From Mikania micrantha (lineage: Eukaryota; Streptophyta; Magnoliopsida; Asterales; Asteraceae): a stretch of DNA of 64,000 nt. A program made the position numbers and the translations under genes. This document shows positions 12,166 through 23,146 of this stretch, piece after piece. Within the stretch, counting starts at the first letter, position 1; every line of letters begins with the position of its first letter. The stretch covers positions 1,178,001 to 1,242,000 of the forward strand of contig CM018686.1 in assembly GCA_009363875.1 (NCBI GenBank), read 5' to 3'. Below the pieces are notes generated by a model that did no database searches, was not told the DNA's origin, and saw nothing but the letters and a program-made list of their open reading frames with translations.

Positions 12166-13225
12166 GTCGAGGTCCAGCCCTCCCCCATCGTCTTGCTATC
12201 TGATCCGGGTTAGTTTCAATCGTGTTCACAGCTTCCATGGGTCACCACTATCCCGATTATAACATACAAAACCCATTTATGATGTAAAAGATACTAGCCA
12301 TATTCGAAATAGGGTTTTTAACCAATACCGAAAATAAAAGCTCGGGATTTACCTCGATTGTTGGCCAAACGTAAGATTTTCTTGTATCCTCTTGTTCCTC
12401 TCGATCCCCCGGTCGTTTAGGTTCCTAGATTTCGCGATTTCGTCAAGAAACGAGGAAGATAGGCTAGAGAGAAGTTAGAGAGGGAAAGCTATGGCGTTTT
12501 TGGTGTTTAGAGAGAGAAAGGAGGAAATGAGAAGTGAGGAAGAAGAAAGAAAATGTCTTTCTTATAACGCGTATTATCCCCACGTGCTCGGTCTCGTTTT
12601 TATCGCGATAAAATATGTAAATGATCGGTTATGCTCGGTTTTTATCGTAATTACATTTAAAACAAATAAGTATTTAACTAGTCATGTTTTTGCTATAATA
12701 AAAATGGATTTTAAATAAAATCGTTCAAATGAAGTATATCCGTTTAATTTTCATATTAATTAGTTAAATAATTTAATTCATTCGTTTTTGTTTAAGATTG
12801 TGATTCCTAATAAATATTTTAAGTTTCGTTCATTAAATTAATATCGTTTGATATTATTTAATTATCTCGTCGAAACGCGTTACTCGCGTACGTATTCGTA
12901 AAGATCGTCACCTTTGCGAATCCGACGCTCGTACCGTATTTCGATTTGATTTACGATTTATTGAATATCGTTTCAGAATATTATTCTCAATAATTATATT
13001 CATGTGAATCGTCACCCACGCGAATACATTTATTAAGTTAACATTTCTGAATTAATATTCGCATTATAGTTATATTCGTAACCTCACCATCGCGTGTTTA
13101 ATTCCAATTATACTTCCATTATTTTATTAACTTTAAATATTAAAATCCCAATCCAAACCCACTAAACCAAAGTCACTGATACATCCATGATAGACCGAAA
13201 TATGCATATGTATAGGGCATATGTA

Positions 13226-13246
13226 AGGGTCAGTCGCAACTGCCCT
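13226..13246. other. Hairpin module with CGCA loop (U3 of C)
   Basis: AGGG-T-CAGT / CGCA / ACTG-CCCT folds into eight base pairs with one bulged T. It sits in the recurring module TATAGGGCATATGTA...CCACCGTCCCACC. The right LTR has the same copy at 21042-21062; related copies are at 18463-18479, 19188-19208 and 19413-19433, and shorter GGGG/CCCC forms are in the TR-GAG LTRs (40788-40800). Confidence 0.6.
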
Positions 13247-13577
13247 AGCCACCGTCCCACCGCTATTTCGATAAACCATGACCATGTGTCCTTGACTATG
13301 TTTAGTAACCAAACAACAACCAACTCAAATCCCTTTCCATTCCATAACAAAACCATAATTATCAACAATATGACTGCGATAAACTCTCTGCATCTGTTTA
13401 GTTGAGTCACAACTAAATTTCCCATGGTTTACGCGTATAATGATTTGTTCTAAGTATGTATACCAATAGTAGTGATAATATCAGTAATGATAATCAATAT
13501 TAATAATTACAAAATCTCAGGTCGTAACAGTACAATCGTACGGATGTACGGACAACCGGAAGTACAGTGATGTTACA

Positions 13578-13586
13578 GTCTCCCCT
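13578..13586 (-). promoter_or_regulatory. Polypurine tract of C
   Basis: AGGGGAGAC on the minus strand directly abuts the LTR start (TGTAACATCAC on that strand). The conserved box GAATTTCGGGACGAAATTCC lies just upstream (about 13597-13616), as in Tekay/Del gypsy elements. Confidence 0.85.
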
Positions 13587-13611
13587 AGTTAAAGGAATTT
13601 CGTCCCGAAAT

Positions 13612-16600
13612 TCAACTTGGAGTGACCGTAGTAAACAAGTGTGGGTACTTAAGCTTCATCTGATCTTCCCGCTCCCAGGTGAATTCTAGACCCCGCTTCG
13701 ATTCCCAACGCACTTTGACAATTGGAATTCTACTGCGTTTGAGCTTTTTAACCTCACGATCCATTATCTCCACTGGTTTTTCAACAAAATGCATAGTATC
13801 ATCGACGCGAATGTCATTGAGTGGTACCTGAAGATCCTGATCAGCTAAGCACTTTCTTAAATTGGACACGTGAAACGTCAGGTGCACGTTACTAAGTTCA
13901 GGAGGAAGTTCCAACTTGTAAGCAACCTTCCCGATCCGTTCAAGGATCTTAAAAGGGCCAACATAACCTGGAGCAAGCTTCCCCTTCTTTCCGAATCGAA
14001 CAACGCCCTTCCAAGGCGATACTTTGAGCAATACCATATCTCCCACTTCAAACTCTAAAGGTTTTCTTCGTTTATCCGCGTAGCTCTTCTGTCGACTGCG
14101 AGCAGCTAACAGATTGTCGCGGATTTGGCGAATCTTGTCGGTCGTTTCCTGAATAATCTCAGGACCAGTAATCTGCGAATCGCCGACCTCGGTCCAACAA
14201 ATAGGAGACCGACATTTCCTGCCATAAAGAGCTTCAAACGGTGCCATACCAATGCTCGCGTGATAACTGTTGTTATACGAGAACTCAACCAATTGCAGAT
14301 GGCTATCCCAGTTGCCATCGAAATCGATGACACTAGCTCTTAACATGTCTTCCAATGTCTGAATCGTTCGCTCCGTTTGACCATCCGTTTGAGGATGATA
14401 AGCAGTGCTAAGATCCAGTCTTGTTCCAAAGGCTTCATGAAGTGATTCCCAAAATCGTGCAGTGAAACGAGCATCACGGTCCGATATTATGCTTAAGGGA
14501 ATACCATGTCGGCTAATGATCTCATCAATGTAGATACGAGCTAACTTCCGCACAGGGTACGTCTCTCGTATCGGTAAGAAGTGAGCCGACTTGGTTAATC
14601 TATCAACAATCACCCAGATACTATCTTTACCGTTTGCGGTTCGTGGGAGTTTAGTAATGAAATCCATAGAGATATTCTCCCACTTCCACATCGGTATCTC
14701 TGGTTGTAATAACAATCCCGAAGGTCGCTGATGTTCTGCCTTGACTTTAGCACAGTTACGGCACTTAGACACATATTCAGCAATATCCTTCTTCATTCCC
14801 GGCCACCAGTAAAAGTCCCGAAGGTCTTGATACATCTTATCAGAACCCAGATGGATTGAGTAACGAGACTTATGCGCTTCATCCATAATCACCATCCTAA
14901 GATCACCCATGTTCGGTATCCACAACCGATTCAAATAATACATTAAACCATCATCCTTAGTTTCCAATAGTATTTCAGCCCCGCAAGACATCTCATTCTT
15001 CAAGTTATCCTGAGCTAATGAGTGTTGTTGGGCTATGAGAACATCATTACGGAGACTAGTGTGCACTCGGACACTATGGATCTGAACTTGACTTTTGCGA
15101 CTAAGCGCATCTGCTACTACATTCGCTTTACCAGGATGGTAGCGAATTTCGCAGTCATAATCGTTTAACAGTTCAACCCATCTCCGCTGTCTCATGTTAA
15201 GTTCCTTTTGATTGAGAATATGTTGCAAACTCTTATGATCAGTAAAGACTACACACTTAGTGCCATAAAGATAATGTCTCCATATCTTCAAAGCAAACAC
15301 GATTGCACCAAGTTCCAAGTCGTGTGTAGTGTAGTTCTTCTCGTGAATCTTCAGTTGCCTTGATGCATAAGCCACAACCTTTCCCCGTTGCATGAGAACA
15401 CAACCGAGACCTAGGTTGGATGCATCACAATAAACCACAAAATCATTATTTCCGTCAGGCAATGTCAAGACAGGAGCATCACAAAGTTTCTGCTTCAAAG
15501 TTTGGAACGCCTCTTCTTGCTTCGGTCCCCACTCATATGGTTTATTCTTTTGAGTCAAAGAAGTGAGAGGGACAACAATTCTGGAGAAATTTGATATGAA
15601 CCGCCGATAGTAACTGGCAAGTCCAAAAAACGATCGAATCTCCGTCGGTGTCTTCGGTGTACTCCAATTCTTCACCGCATCAATCTTTGCAGGATCCACG
15701 TGAACACCATATTCGTTGACTATGTGCCCCAAGAATTGAGCTTCCTTAAGCCAAAATTCACATTTAGAGAATTTGGCATACAGTCGCTCTTCTCTCAGGA
15801 TCTCCAAAACCAACTTAAGGTGTTTCTCGTGTTCTTCCTTGGTCTTTGAGTAAATCAGAATATCATCAATGAATACGATCACAAATTTATCCAAGTATGG
15901 CCTGCAAACACGGTTCATGAGGTCCATGAAAACCGCAGGTGTATTGGTAAGGCCGAAAGGCATTACCAGAAATTCATAATGACCATATCTTGTTCTGAAA
16001 GCAGTCTTGGGAATATCATCATCATGTACGCGAAGCTGATGATACCCAGACCTAAGATCGATCTTTGAAAACCATGCCGAGCCTTGAAGCTGATCGAAGA
16101 GATCATCGATGCGCGACAGTGGATATCGATTCTTAATTGTGAGTTTGTTCAATTCACGATAGTCGATGCACATTCGGAATGACCCGTCCTTCTTCTTGAC
16201 AAACAGGACCGGTGCACCCCATGGTGAATGGCTCGGACGAATAAATCCTTTATCAGTCAGGTCTTGCAGCTGGCTCGCCAATTCTTGCAACTCTGCAGGC
16301 ACAAGTCTGTAGGGAGCTTTGGCGACAGGATTCGCACCAGGTACTAAGTCGATTCGGAACTCAACTTGACGTTCTGGTGGAGGACCCGGCAAATCATCTG
16401 GAAATACTTCTAGAAAATCTCGTATCACCGGGACATCTTCAATTTTCTTTCCTTTCTCTTTCTTCTCCACAATGTGAGCTAAGAATGCAATACATTTCTT
16501 CCTAAGGTACTTATGTGCTTTAGTGAATGACATCAGCTTAAGACCTTTGCTAGAAGTTTCTCCAAAAACTCTCAAAGTTTCACCCGAAGGTAAAGGAATG

Positions 16601-16926
16601 CGAATGTACTTTTCATGACAAACAATCTCCGCTTTGTGGGTGGCTAACCAATCCATGCCTATGATAACATCAAAGCTACCAAGATGCATAGGGATGAGAT
16701 CAATTGGGAAAACGTGATCACTTAAGTTCACAGTACATCCAATAATAACAGTGTCAATATCGATAGTGTTTCCGTCAGCCACTTCCACATTGAACGGTTT
16801 ATCTAAATATGTACGTGTTCTACCAAGCAAGCATTCAAAATCATATGAAACGAAACTCTTATCAACACCAGAATCAAATAAGACAGATGCATAAGAGTTG
16901 TTGATCAGAAATGTACCGTTGACCAC
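13612..16926 (-). CDS. pol: Ty3/gypsy Pol polyprotein (PR-RT-RH-IN-chromodomain), C element
   Basis: This intact 1104-codon frame is the enzymatic part of the C retrotransposon. Visible in order: an aspartic protease with DSG at residues 18-20; reverse transcriptase about 190-480 with the catalytic FIDD at 352-355; RNase H about 490-615 with D501 (CDAS) and D563; an integrase zinc domain (H685, H692, C722, C725); an integrase core with D755, D817 and E853 in D-D-35-E spacing; and a chromodomain-like tail about 1046-1098 (DREVKKL...VKVRWE). It is in the same frame as gag, separated only by a TGA at 16975-16977, so the first Met here is simply the first ATG after that stop; translation normally begins at gag. 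The DSG motif continues VDKSF, where ADKSF or ADRSF is usual. All catalytic residues I can check are present. Most likely Tekay/Del lineage. Confidence 0.92.
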   Translation of the reverse strand: MVNGTFLINNSYASVLFDSGVDKSFVSYDFECLLGRTRTYLDKPFNVEVADGNTIDIDTVIIGCTVNLSDHVFPIDLIPMHLGSFDVIIGMDWLATHKAEIVCHEKYIRIPLPSGETLRVFGETSSKGLKLMSFTKAHKYLRKKCIAFLAHIVEKKEKGKKIEDVPVIRDFLEVFPDDLPGPPPERQVEFRIDLVPGANPVAKAPYRLVPAELQELASQLQDLTDKGFIRPSHSPWGAPVLFVKKKDGSFRMCIDYRELNKLTIKNRYPLSRIDDLFDQLQGSAWFSKIDLRSGYHQLRVHDDDIPKTAFRTRYGHYEFLVMPFGLTNTPAVFMDLMNRVCRPYLDKFVIVFIDDILIYSKTKEEHEKHLKLVLEILREERLYAKFSKCEFWLKEAQFLGHIVNEYGVHVDPAKIDAVKNWSTPKTPTEIRSFFGLASYYRRFISNFSRIVVPLTSLTQKNKPYEWGPKQEEAFQTLKQKLCDAPVLTLPDGNNDFVVYCDASNLGLGCVLMQRGKVVAYASRQLKIHEKNYTTHDLELGAIVFALKIWRHYLYGTKCVVFTDHKSLQHILNQKELNMRQRRWVELLNDYDCEIRYHPGKANVVADALSRKSQVQIHSVRVHTSLRNDVLIAQQHSLAQDNLKNEMSCGAEILLETKDDGLMYYLNRLWIPNMGDLRMVIMDEAHKSRYSIHLGSDKMYQDLRDFYWWPGMKKDIAEYVSKCRNCAKVKAEHQRPSGLLLQPEIPMWKWENISMDFITKLPRTANGKDSIWVIVDRLTKSAHFLPIRETYPVRKLARIYIDEIISRHGIPLSIISDRDARFTARFWESLHEAFGTRLDLSTAYHPQTDGQTERTIQTLEDMLRASVIDFDGNWDSHLQLVEFSYNNSYHASIGMAPFEALYGRKCRSPICWTEVGDSQITGPEIIQETTDKIRQIRDNLLAARSRQKSYADKRRKPLEFEVGDMVLLKVSPWKGVVRFGKKGKLAPGYVGPFKILERIGKVAYKLELPPELSNVHLTFHVSNLRKCLADQDLQVPLNDIRVDDTMHFVEKPVEIMDREVKKLKRSRIPIVKVRWESKRGLEFTWEREDQMKLKYPHLFTTVTPS

Positions 16927-16974
16927 GTCCTGGTTGGCTTGAGCAGCTGGAGCGTTCAGTTGAAACGCCCGGCC

Positions 16975-18171
16975 TCATGCCATCCTTTGATTGTTCCCGG
17001 TCAACTTTGGGCATTGATTCCTGAAATGACCCACTTCACCGCACTCATAACAGGCTCTTGCCTGTGCCTGAGGTACCTGGCGAACGGGTACAGCTGGTAT
17101 AGGTTGTGCATGCGGAGCTGGCAGTGCAAGCGGAGCAGGTTGCATCCTTTGTGCTTGCGGTGCACTCCGACAGACATTAGCAAAATGACCATACTTACCA
17201 CAGTTGTTGCAGACGTGACATGGCAAGTTAGGTGCATGGTGATATCGGCATGTATTACATTGGGGTGTAGCCCCAACATAATTCCTGGCAGTGGTGTTAT
17301 TTGAGGATTGCTGCGCAGATTTGGCAGCAGGAGCAGTAACCACAAAATTTCTAGTCTTCCTCTTCTTGTTGTTGTTTCTTGATGAATTGCCTTGTTCAGT
17401 TTTGACTTCAGTGGAAATCTCCGTGCCAGATGATTTGGTGTCAGTCTTCTTAAATCCCTTCCGAGTGAGTGTTCCAGCCTTCACATGATTGTCGGTTAGT
17501 GTAGCAGATAAACGGATCACAGCCTCAAGTGTTTTGGGGTTGCTCCCTTAGAAAGTGTCTTGGATCTGCATAGGTAGACCGCCAATGTACTTCTCAATTG
17601 CCCTTTCCAAGGGTGTGACCAAGTGAGGTACCAGTAGACTATACTCGTGGAAACGAGTATTGTAGATGACGTTCTCGCCACTATCTTGTTTGAGTTCCCA
17701 GAACTCAGTCTCCAGTTTCCTCATTTCACTGCGCGGGCAGAATTCAGTGGTCATCAGATTCTTGACCTCGGTCCAAGTCAGTGCTAGGGCGGCATCAACT
17801 CCACTAGTTCGCTTTTCGCCATTCCACCAAGTCAGTGCTCTCTTTTGGAAAACACTGGTGGCATAGCGAACTTTCAGATTCTCCGGGCAATCGCTGTTAA
17901 TGAAGGTGTTCTCCATGCTCTCAAACCACTGCAGCAGACCAGTGGCAGATTCAGCACCTGTGAACTTTAGAGGATTACAAGAGTTGAAGTGCTTGAATGT
18001 GCAAGTTGGTGGGTTTACACCACCTCTGTTCTGGTTGATGTTCTGATTGGCTTGTGTCAGTTGATTCACCAATCCCGAAATGAGGTTGGCTAACTCTTGC
18101 ATGTCGGAGTTGGCATTACCGTTAGCGTCCTCAGAGTTCGTATCATCTCCGTTGTGACGGCGTGGCGGCAT
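16975..18171 (-). pseudogene. gag: Gag of C, interrupted by one internal stop and ending in another
   Basis: The structural capsid/nucleocapsid protein starts MPPRR at 18171. The gag core has RALTWWN at about residues 114-120. The C-terminal part has a CX2C...CX2C zinc cluster (CNTC, CHVC) running into the knuckle CNNCGKYGHFANVC, then a second knuckle CYECGEVGHFRNQC. Two nonsense codons break an otherwise continuous gag-pol frame: TAA at 17548-17550 after residue 207, and TGA at 16975-16977 just before the protease. Both fit C-to-T changes (CAA to TAA, CGA to TGA), as expected for methylated, silenced DNA; that is inference. There are no frameshifts. Confidence 0.85.
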
Positions 18172-19677
18172 GTTTTTGAAAAGATTAGAAACATGTTACT
18201 ACCGTTTACAACGTGAGTCATACAAACAATGGTCAAATGAGTTTATTTAAACAGTTAGGATTTCATATAGGAACTATATTTATCTCCTATCTGTCATTAA
18301 ACTCATAACTTTTATAAATTTCCTAATATTATACTAAGTGTCCTAGTTGGTCGTAACTAATATTAACTAACTATTCCTAAGTTCCATACATTTCACACCC
18401 TATTCCAACACTGACAACCTCCCGATGCAATGCAACAAGCTTATATATAGGGCATATGCAGAGGTAGATCGCAATCTCCCCTACACTGTCCCACCACTGT
18501 TTCATTGCACCATGACTATGCCCTTGTTAGAATTTAGAGTGTATCATGTATCTTACCATAATCTCACTTCACAACCCTTATCCTAAGTAGGATAATTTTG
18601 AGTGAAGTGGTCTCTAGTTCCCTTGGACAATCAGGTTCGCCTAATGTCTAAGTTCACCTGACATGTAGATTTGCCTATTTCTAAGTTCACCTAATGTCTA
18701 AGTTCACCTGACATTAAAGTTCCCCTACAGTCCAAGTTCACTAATATTCAATTCAAATCTCAATGTCCACAATTATCAATGAGGGTTCATATCATCACTG
18801 AGTGCTCTTATTGTCACTAAGTGTTCATATCCTCCCTATAGTTTATTCTTGTCAAGTGTCCATACCATCACTAAGTGTTAGTATCATCACTAAGCATTTA
18901 TATTATCTCTAAGCGTCTATATCATCCCCCAAGTCTACCGTCCATCACTATTCGTTCGTATCGTGAGTTGATCCTATGCACCCTACGTGTCCAAAAAGTG
19001 TGTTCATAAATGTGTTTATGTGTGCATCATTAAGTGTGGTCATCCATGAGTCAATCCAAACCAATCCACAAAAGTCCATCAAACAGTCCATCAACTTCAC
19101 TTATAGCAACTCCTAATAATATCCTAAGTTCCTGACACTGACAGACCCCCAATATATTACAAATGGTATATGTATAGGGCATATGTAAGGGTCAGTCGCA
19201 ACTGCCCTAGCCAACATCCCACCACCTTTGTAGTATACTACGAGTGTGTCCTTGTCTGGTGTTTATAGATTAAACAGATAATTCCTAAAGCAAATAATTC
19301 CTAGGCAATTAATTTCCTAAGCAAATAATTTCCTAAACGGGTAGTTCCCACATTCTTCAATACTGACATCCACCTAATGTACCGTAAATGGTATATATAT
19401 AGGGCATATGTAAGGGTCAGTCGCAACTGCCCTAGCCAACGTCCCACCACCTTTACGATACACCACGTGCATGTCCTTATCGAATCATTAGGGCACACGT
19501 AAGCAAGAAATTAGTGAGCAGCATATGTATATCAGATATATAACAGGAGTTCAGTTAACATGTAATAAACACATAAGCATGAAATCATGAATATACTAAC
19601 TAGTGTATGAAATTACTTCATACTAGGTTATAGGTTATAAGCATGAAATCATGTAATAAACACCTGTTACGATAGGT
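18172..19677 (-). repeat. LTR-like DNA between C gag and its 5' LTR; primer site missing
   Basis: Immediately upstream of gag one expects a short leader, the iMet primer site (GCTCTGATACCA on the plus strand) and the LTR end (TGTAACACCC). None is present. Instead there are three copies of the TATAGGGCATATG module (near 18445, 19174, 19400), a run of AAGTTCACCTAATGTCT-type repeats (18640-18730) and degenerate TCACTAAGTGTTCATATCA-type repeats (18780-18930). It does not align with the corresponding half of the left LTR. It is best read as sequence of a related LTR joined here by deletion or recombination. Confidence 0.55.
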
Positions 19678-21393
19678 GTTCGCCACCTTAGGGTTCGTTC
19701 CTCACTAGGTTCGGGTATCCCATGCAGATTGGCCAAAGGTTCGCTGATCGAGAGCTGCATGGTAGGGTTCGGCCAAAATAGCTTCGGCCCTGATGGTTCG
19801 CAGGACTAAGGTTCGGTCCTTGTACAGGGTTCGGCTGGTAACAGGTGGGAAAGGTTCGTTGAGCTCCTTGTTTCGCCTAGACCTAGGGTTCGGCCACCTT
19901 CGGTTTTTCCCCCGCCTCTTGAAGGTTCGGGAGCTGAACACCAGGGTTCGGCCAACCTGAAAAAGGTTCGGCCATGGCAGTGTCGAGGTCCAGCCCTCCC
20001 CCATCGTCTTGCTATCTGATCCGGGTTAGTTTCAATCGTGTTCACAGCTTCCATGGGTCACCACTATCCCGATTATAACATACAAAACCCATTTATGATG
20101 TAAAAGATACTAGCCATATTCGAAATAGGGTTTTTAACCAATACCGAAAATAAAAGCTCGGGATTTACCTCGATTGTTGGCCAAACGTAAGATTTTCTTG
20201 TATCCTCTTGTTCCTCTCGATCCCCCAGTCGTTTAGGTTCCTAGATTTCGCGATTTCGTCAAGAAACGAGGAAGATAGGCTAGAGAGAAGTTAGAGAGGG
20301 AAAGCTATGGCGTTTTTGGTGTTTAGAGAGAGAAAGGAGGAAATGAGAAGTGAGGAAGAAGAAAGAAAATGTCTTTCTTATAACGCGTATTATCCCCACG
20401 TGCTCGGTCTCGTTTTTATCGCGATAAAATATGTAAATGATCGGTTATGCTCGGTTTTTATCGTAATTACATTTAAAACAAATAAGTATTTAACTAGTCA
20501 TGTTTTTGCTATAATAAAAATGGATTTTAAATAAAATCGTTCAAATGAAGTATATCCGTTTAATTTTCATATTAATTAGTTAAATAATTTAATTCATTCG
20601 TTTTTGTTTAAGATTGTGATTCCTAATAAATATTTTAAGTTTCGTTCATTAAATTAATATCGTTTGATATTATTTAATTATCTCGTCGAAACGCGTTACT
20701 CGCGTACGTATTCGTAAAGATCGTCACCTTTGCGAATCCGACGCTCGTACCGTATTTCGATTTGATTTACGATTTATTGAATATCGTTTCAGAATATTAT
20801 TCTCAATAATTATATTCATGTGAATCGTCACCCACGCGAATACATTTATTAAGTTAACATTTCTGAATTAATATTCGCATTATAGTTATATTCGTAACCT
20901 CACCATCGCGTGTTTAATTCCAATTATACTTCCATTATTTTATTAACTTTAAATATTAAAATCCCAATCCAAACCCACTAAACCAAAGTCACTGATACAT
21001 CCATGATAGACCGAAATATGCATATGTATAGGGCATATGTAAGGGTCAGTCGCAACTGCCCTAGCCACCGTCCCACCGCTATTTCGATAAACCATGACCA
21101 TGTGTCCTTGACTATGTTTAGTAACCAAAAAACAAACAACTCAAATCCCTTTCCATTCCATAACAAAACCATAATTATCAACAATATGACTGCGATAAAC
21201 TCTCTGGTTCTGTTTAGTTGAGTCACAACTAAATTTTCCATGGTTTACGCGTATAATGATTTGTTCTAAGTATGTATACCAATAGTAGTGATAATATCAG
21301 TAATGATAATCAATATTAATAATTACAAAATCTCAGGTCGTAACAGTACAATCGTACGGATGTACGGACAACCGGAAGTACAGTGATGTTACA
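19678..21393 (-). repeat. 5' LTR of C, U3-side 1716 bp (right copy)
   Basis: It matches 11862-13577 base for base in length with about six substitutions by eye, for example near 20226, 21128-21134, 21207-21208 and 21237. It carries the same GGTTCG array (19678-19975) and U3. It ends GATGTTACA next to the TSD copy CAGGT. The U5-side half of this LTR is absent or replaced. Confidence 0.85.
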
Positions 21394-21607
21394 CAGGTGG
21401 TGCAAATTACAGTTATGAGTGGCCAGCATAACTAGAATTTGCAACACGTGTGCGTTCAAGTAAACTTCAAGACAAGCATAACGATAATAACATCAATTGT
21501 GAATAGTTGCTTCAGGATAGGAATAGATATCATATCATAGTTGCGTTGAATATTATTATTGAATATTCATTTCATGATACTGATATGGAAACTGTGTTTG
21601 TACAACA

Positions 21608-22074
21608 ATGGAAAATCCCGGAGAACGATATATCTATCAAAGGATTCCATATGTGATTTTGGATGACACGCCCAAATCTTGCAAGGGATCAGATTCAGAG
21701 TCATCTTCAGCAACATTTAGAGTAGTACCTCAGGTTTCACACACACCACCACTAGTACCACAGACACCACCAGTTGTACCACATACACCACCATGATATC
21801 CTCAGTATCAGATGAGGATACTTCGGCGATCAGACGGGCTAGGAGGCCAACACCACAGAGAGTCCCGGTCTTTACTGGGATTAGACGGATGCGTGGACAA
21901 GCCCGCAAGACCACTGGATTACCACCGAGACATCAGCTCAACCCCAGATGTTTTCCAGGATCCACTCACGAGGTGGGTGATTCCTCTAGGTAGGCTGAGT
22001 TGCGAGCCCAGGTTTAGCAGGTCACCTTGGACCTGCAAGGTACTCGATTGGAGCTGATACAGTCACGCGGATCT
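21608..22074 (+). pseudogene. A1 pre-gag leader ORF, N-terminal part
   Basis: An ATG at 21608 opens MENPGERYIYQRIPYVILDD and a Ser- and Pro-rich stretch with repeated VPQTPP-like units, ending at a TGA at 21794-21796. A frame change lets the homologous sequence continue to 21993, where TAG stands at a position that is CAG in A2. The frame then runs on to the A2 insertion at 22074 and resumes at 32829. The A2 copy (24418-25179) is collinear, so this was once one protein of about 250 residues encoded between the primer site and gag. No known family was recognised. Confidence 0.6.
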
Positions 22075-23104
22075 TGTGACAATTGCATTTGAGAATAATG
22101 TCATCAATGACCGAGAGCACATTTAGTCGTGCTTAACATCCAAGTTGATTTAGCGATTGTGATCATTACAGGTTGAAAGTATGTGAGAAATGGTCAACGT
22201 AGGAGAAAACCGTGCGCGCAATGGAGTTCTGGATTCTCCGGAACCGCAAAACGAAGAAAATAACAAAAAATATCAAAATCAGTGATGCTAGGCGTTACGC
22301 CTAGCCCCAGCCACTCACGTTAGGTGGTACACACGGAAGGAACAAAATATCTGAGAACCCCTATTCCACACGGTACGCCTGGGTCCTAGGTTCCACGCGA
22401 GGCGATACGCCTGGCGTGTGGCGGTTTGGCAGATAGATCAAATATCAGTTTCATGCAAGAAATCAGAATTTTTTTCTTTCTCTCGAACTTTCACACAAAA
22501 CAAATGAAGAAACTTCACTTTTGGACCTCTAATGTTAATTCTAAGACCATCATATTGTATATTTGAAGTCAGAGAACGTATCTGGAAGTTCTGATCGTTA
22601 TTTTACAACCAGAAATCCGTCCGAACGGGTAATGATTCGTTTTAACCTTCTAGTTTGATAATCGTTGATTAGATTTTGTTTTTGAATGTAATGGTATCAT
22701 TAGGGTTGTTGATTATTGCCTAGATGATGGCTATCTTGAGCTGTATATCTTGAGAACTTGTATATCATATCATATGGTTTAACTTGAACTTTACGAACTC
22801 ACCAGCTTTGTGCTGATCTTTAAACTTAAAACTTTTGCAGGAAGACAGTGACCAACGGTGAGGCTGCACTTTCAAACACTTGTAATTAAATAAGTCGGAT
22901 TGTGTAATAAACTTACTTTGTAAACTAAAGTGTGATTATGAATGACGAAACCTTGTGATGTGTTTACTTTAAGTTAATCTGTGAGTTGTGATACCGGATC
23001 AAGTAAGTCACACCTCATCTTTGAGACATCACCACTATGCTTCCGCAACCTTATCAGAGTGAAGAATGAAATCATCTCAGGTGATGAGAGATGGGGGTGT
23101 GACA
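22075..23104 (+). repeat. 5' LTR of A2 with a 1.14-kb internal deletion
   Basis: It runs TGTGACAATT...GGTGTGACA, 1030 bp, against 2168 bp in the 3' copy. Sequence jumps from GATGATGGCTA (about 22733) to TCTTGAGCTG, skipping the part equivalent to about 31312-32449. The breakpoint has a short similar stretch on both sides (GGCTA and GGTTA), suggesting deletion by end joining or slippage. Confidence 0.85.
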
Positions 23105-23107
23105 GGG

Positions 23108-23119
23108 TGGTATCAGAGC
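23108..23119 (+). promoter_or_regulatory. Primer binding site of A2
   Basis: TGGTATCAGAGC lies three bases after the LTR end and is an exact match to the complement of the initiator-Met tRNA 3' end. Confidence 0.9.
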
Positions 23120-23146
23120 TACATGTTATAGAATTAGGTGGACTTA

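Larger units (their letters stand above)
5162..13577 (-). repeat. 3' LTR of C (left copy, interrupted)
   Basis: The LTR runs TGTAACACCC...GATGTTACA. Subtracting the hAT MITE with its TSD (575 bp) and the solo LTR with its TSD (4273 bp) leaves about 3.57 kb. In element direction it has a U3 with TGACG-type motifs near 12900 and 13010, a leader with a CGAACC array (12165-11670), and four ~70-bp tandem units (10905-10648). Confidence 0.8.
5162..21393 (-). mobile_element. C: young Ty3/gypsy chromovirus-type element, minus strand
   Basis: The 16.2-kb unit starts TGTAACACCC and ends GATGTTACA. It is flanked by the 5-bp direct repeat CAGGT (5157-5161 and 21394-21398), and removing it rejoins the leader of A1. 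The interior on the minus strand is gag (from 18171) then pol (to 13612). Its left, 3' LTR contains a MITE and a solo LTR. The right, 5' LTR matches the left only over 1716 bp, and no primer site is visible. By eye there are only about six substitutions in that shared stretch, so the insertion is recent. The GAATTTCGGGACGAAATT-type box before the polypurine tract and the C-terminal chromodomain-like tail point to the Tekay/Del lineage (inference). Confidence 0.85.

Noticed and set aside
12491..12718. A 75-codon plus-strand gene (MAFLVFRERKEE...), also at 20307-20534
   Set aside because: It lies antisense within both LTR copies of C beside the promoter region and has no domain; duplication comes from the LTRs.
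16939..17520. Plus-strand frames opposite gag
   Set aside because: Antisense shadows of the zinc-knuckle part of gag.
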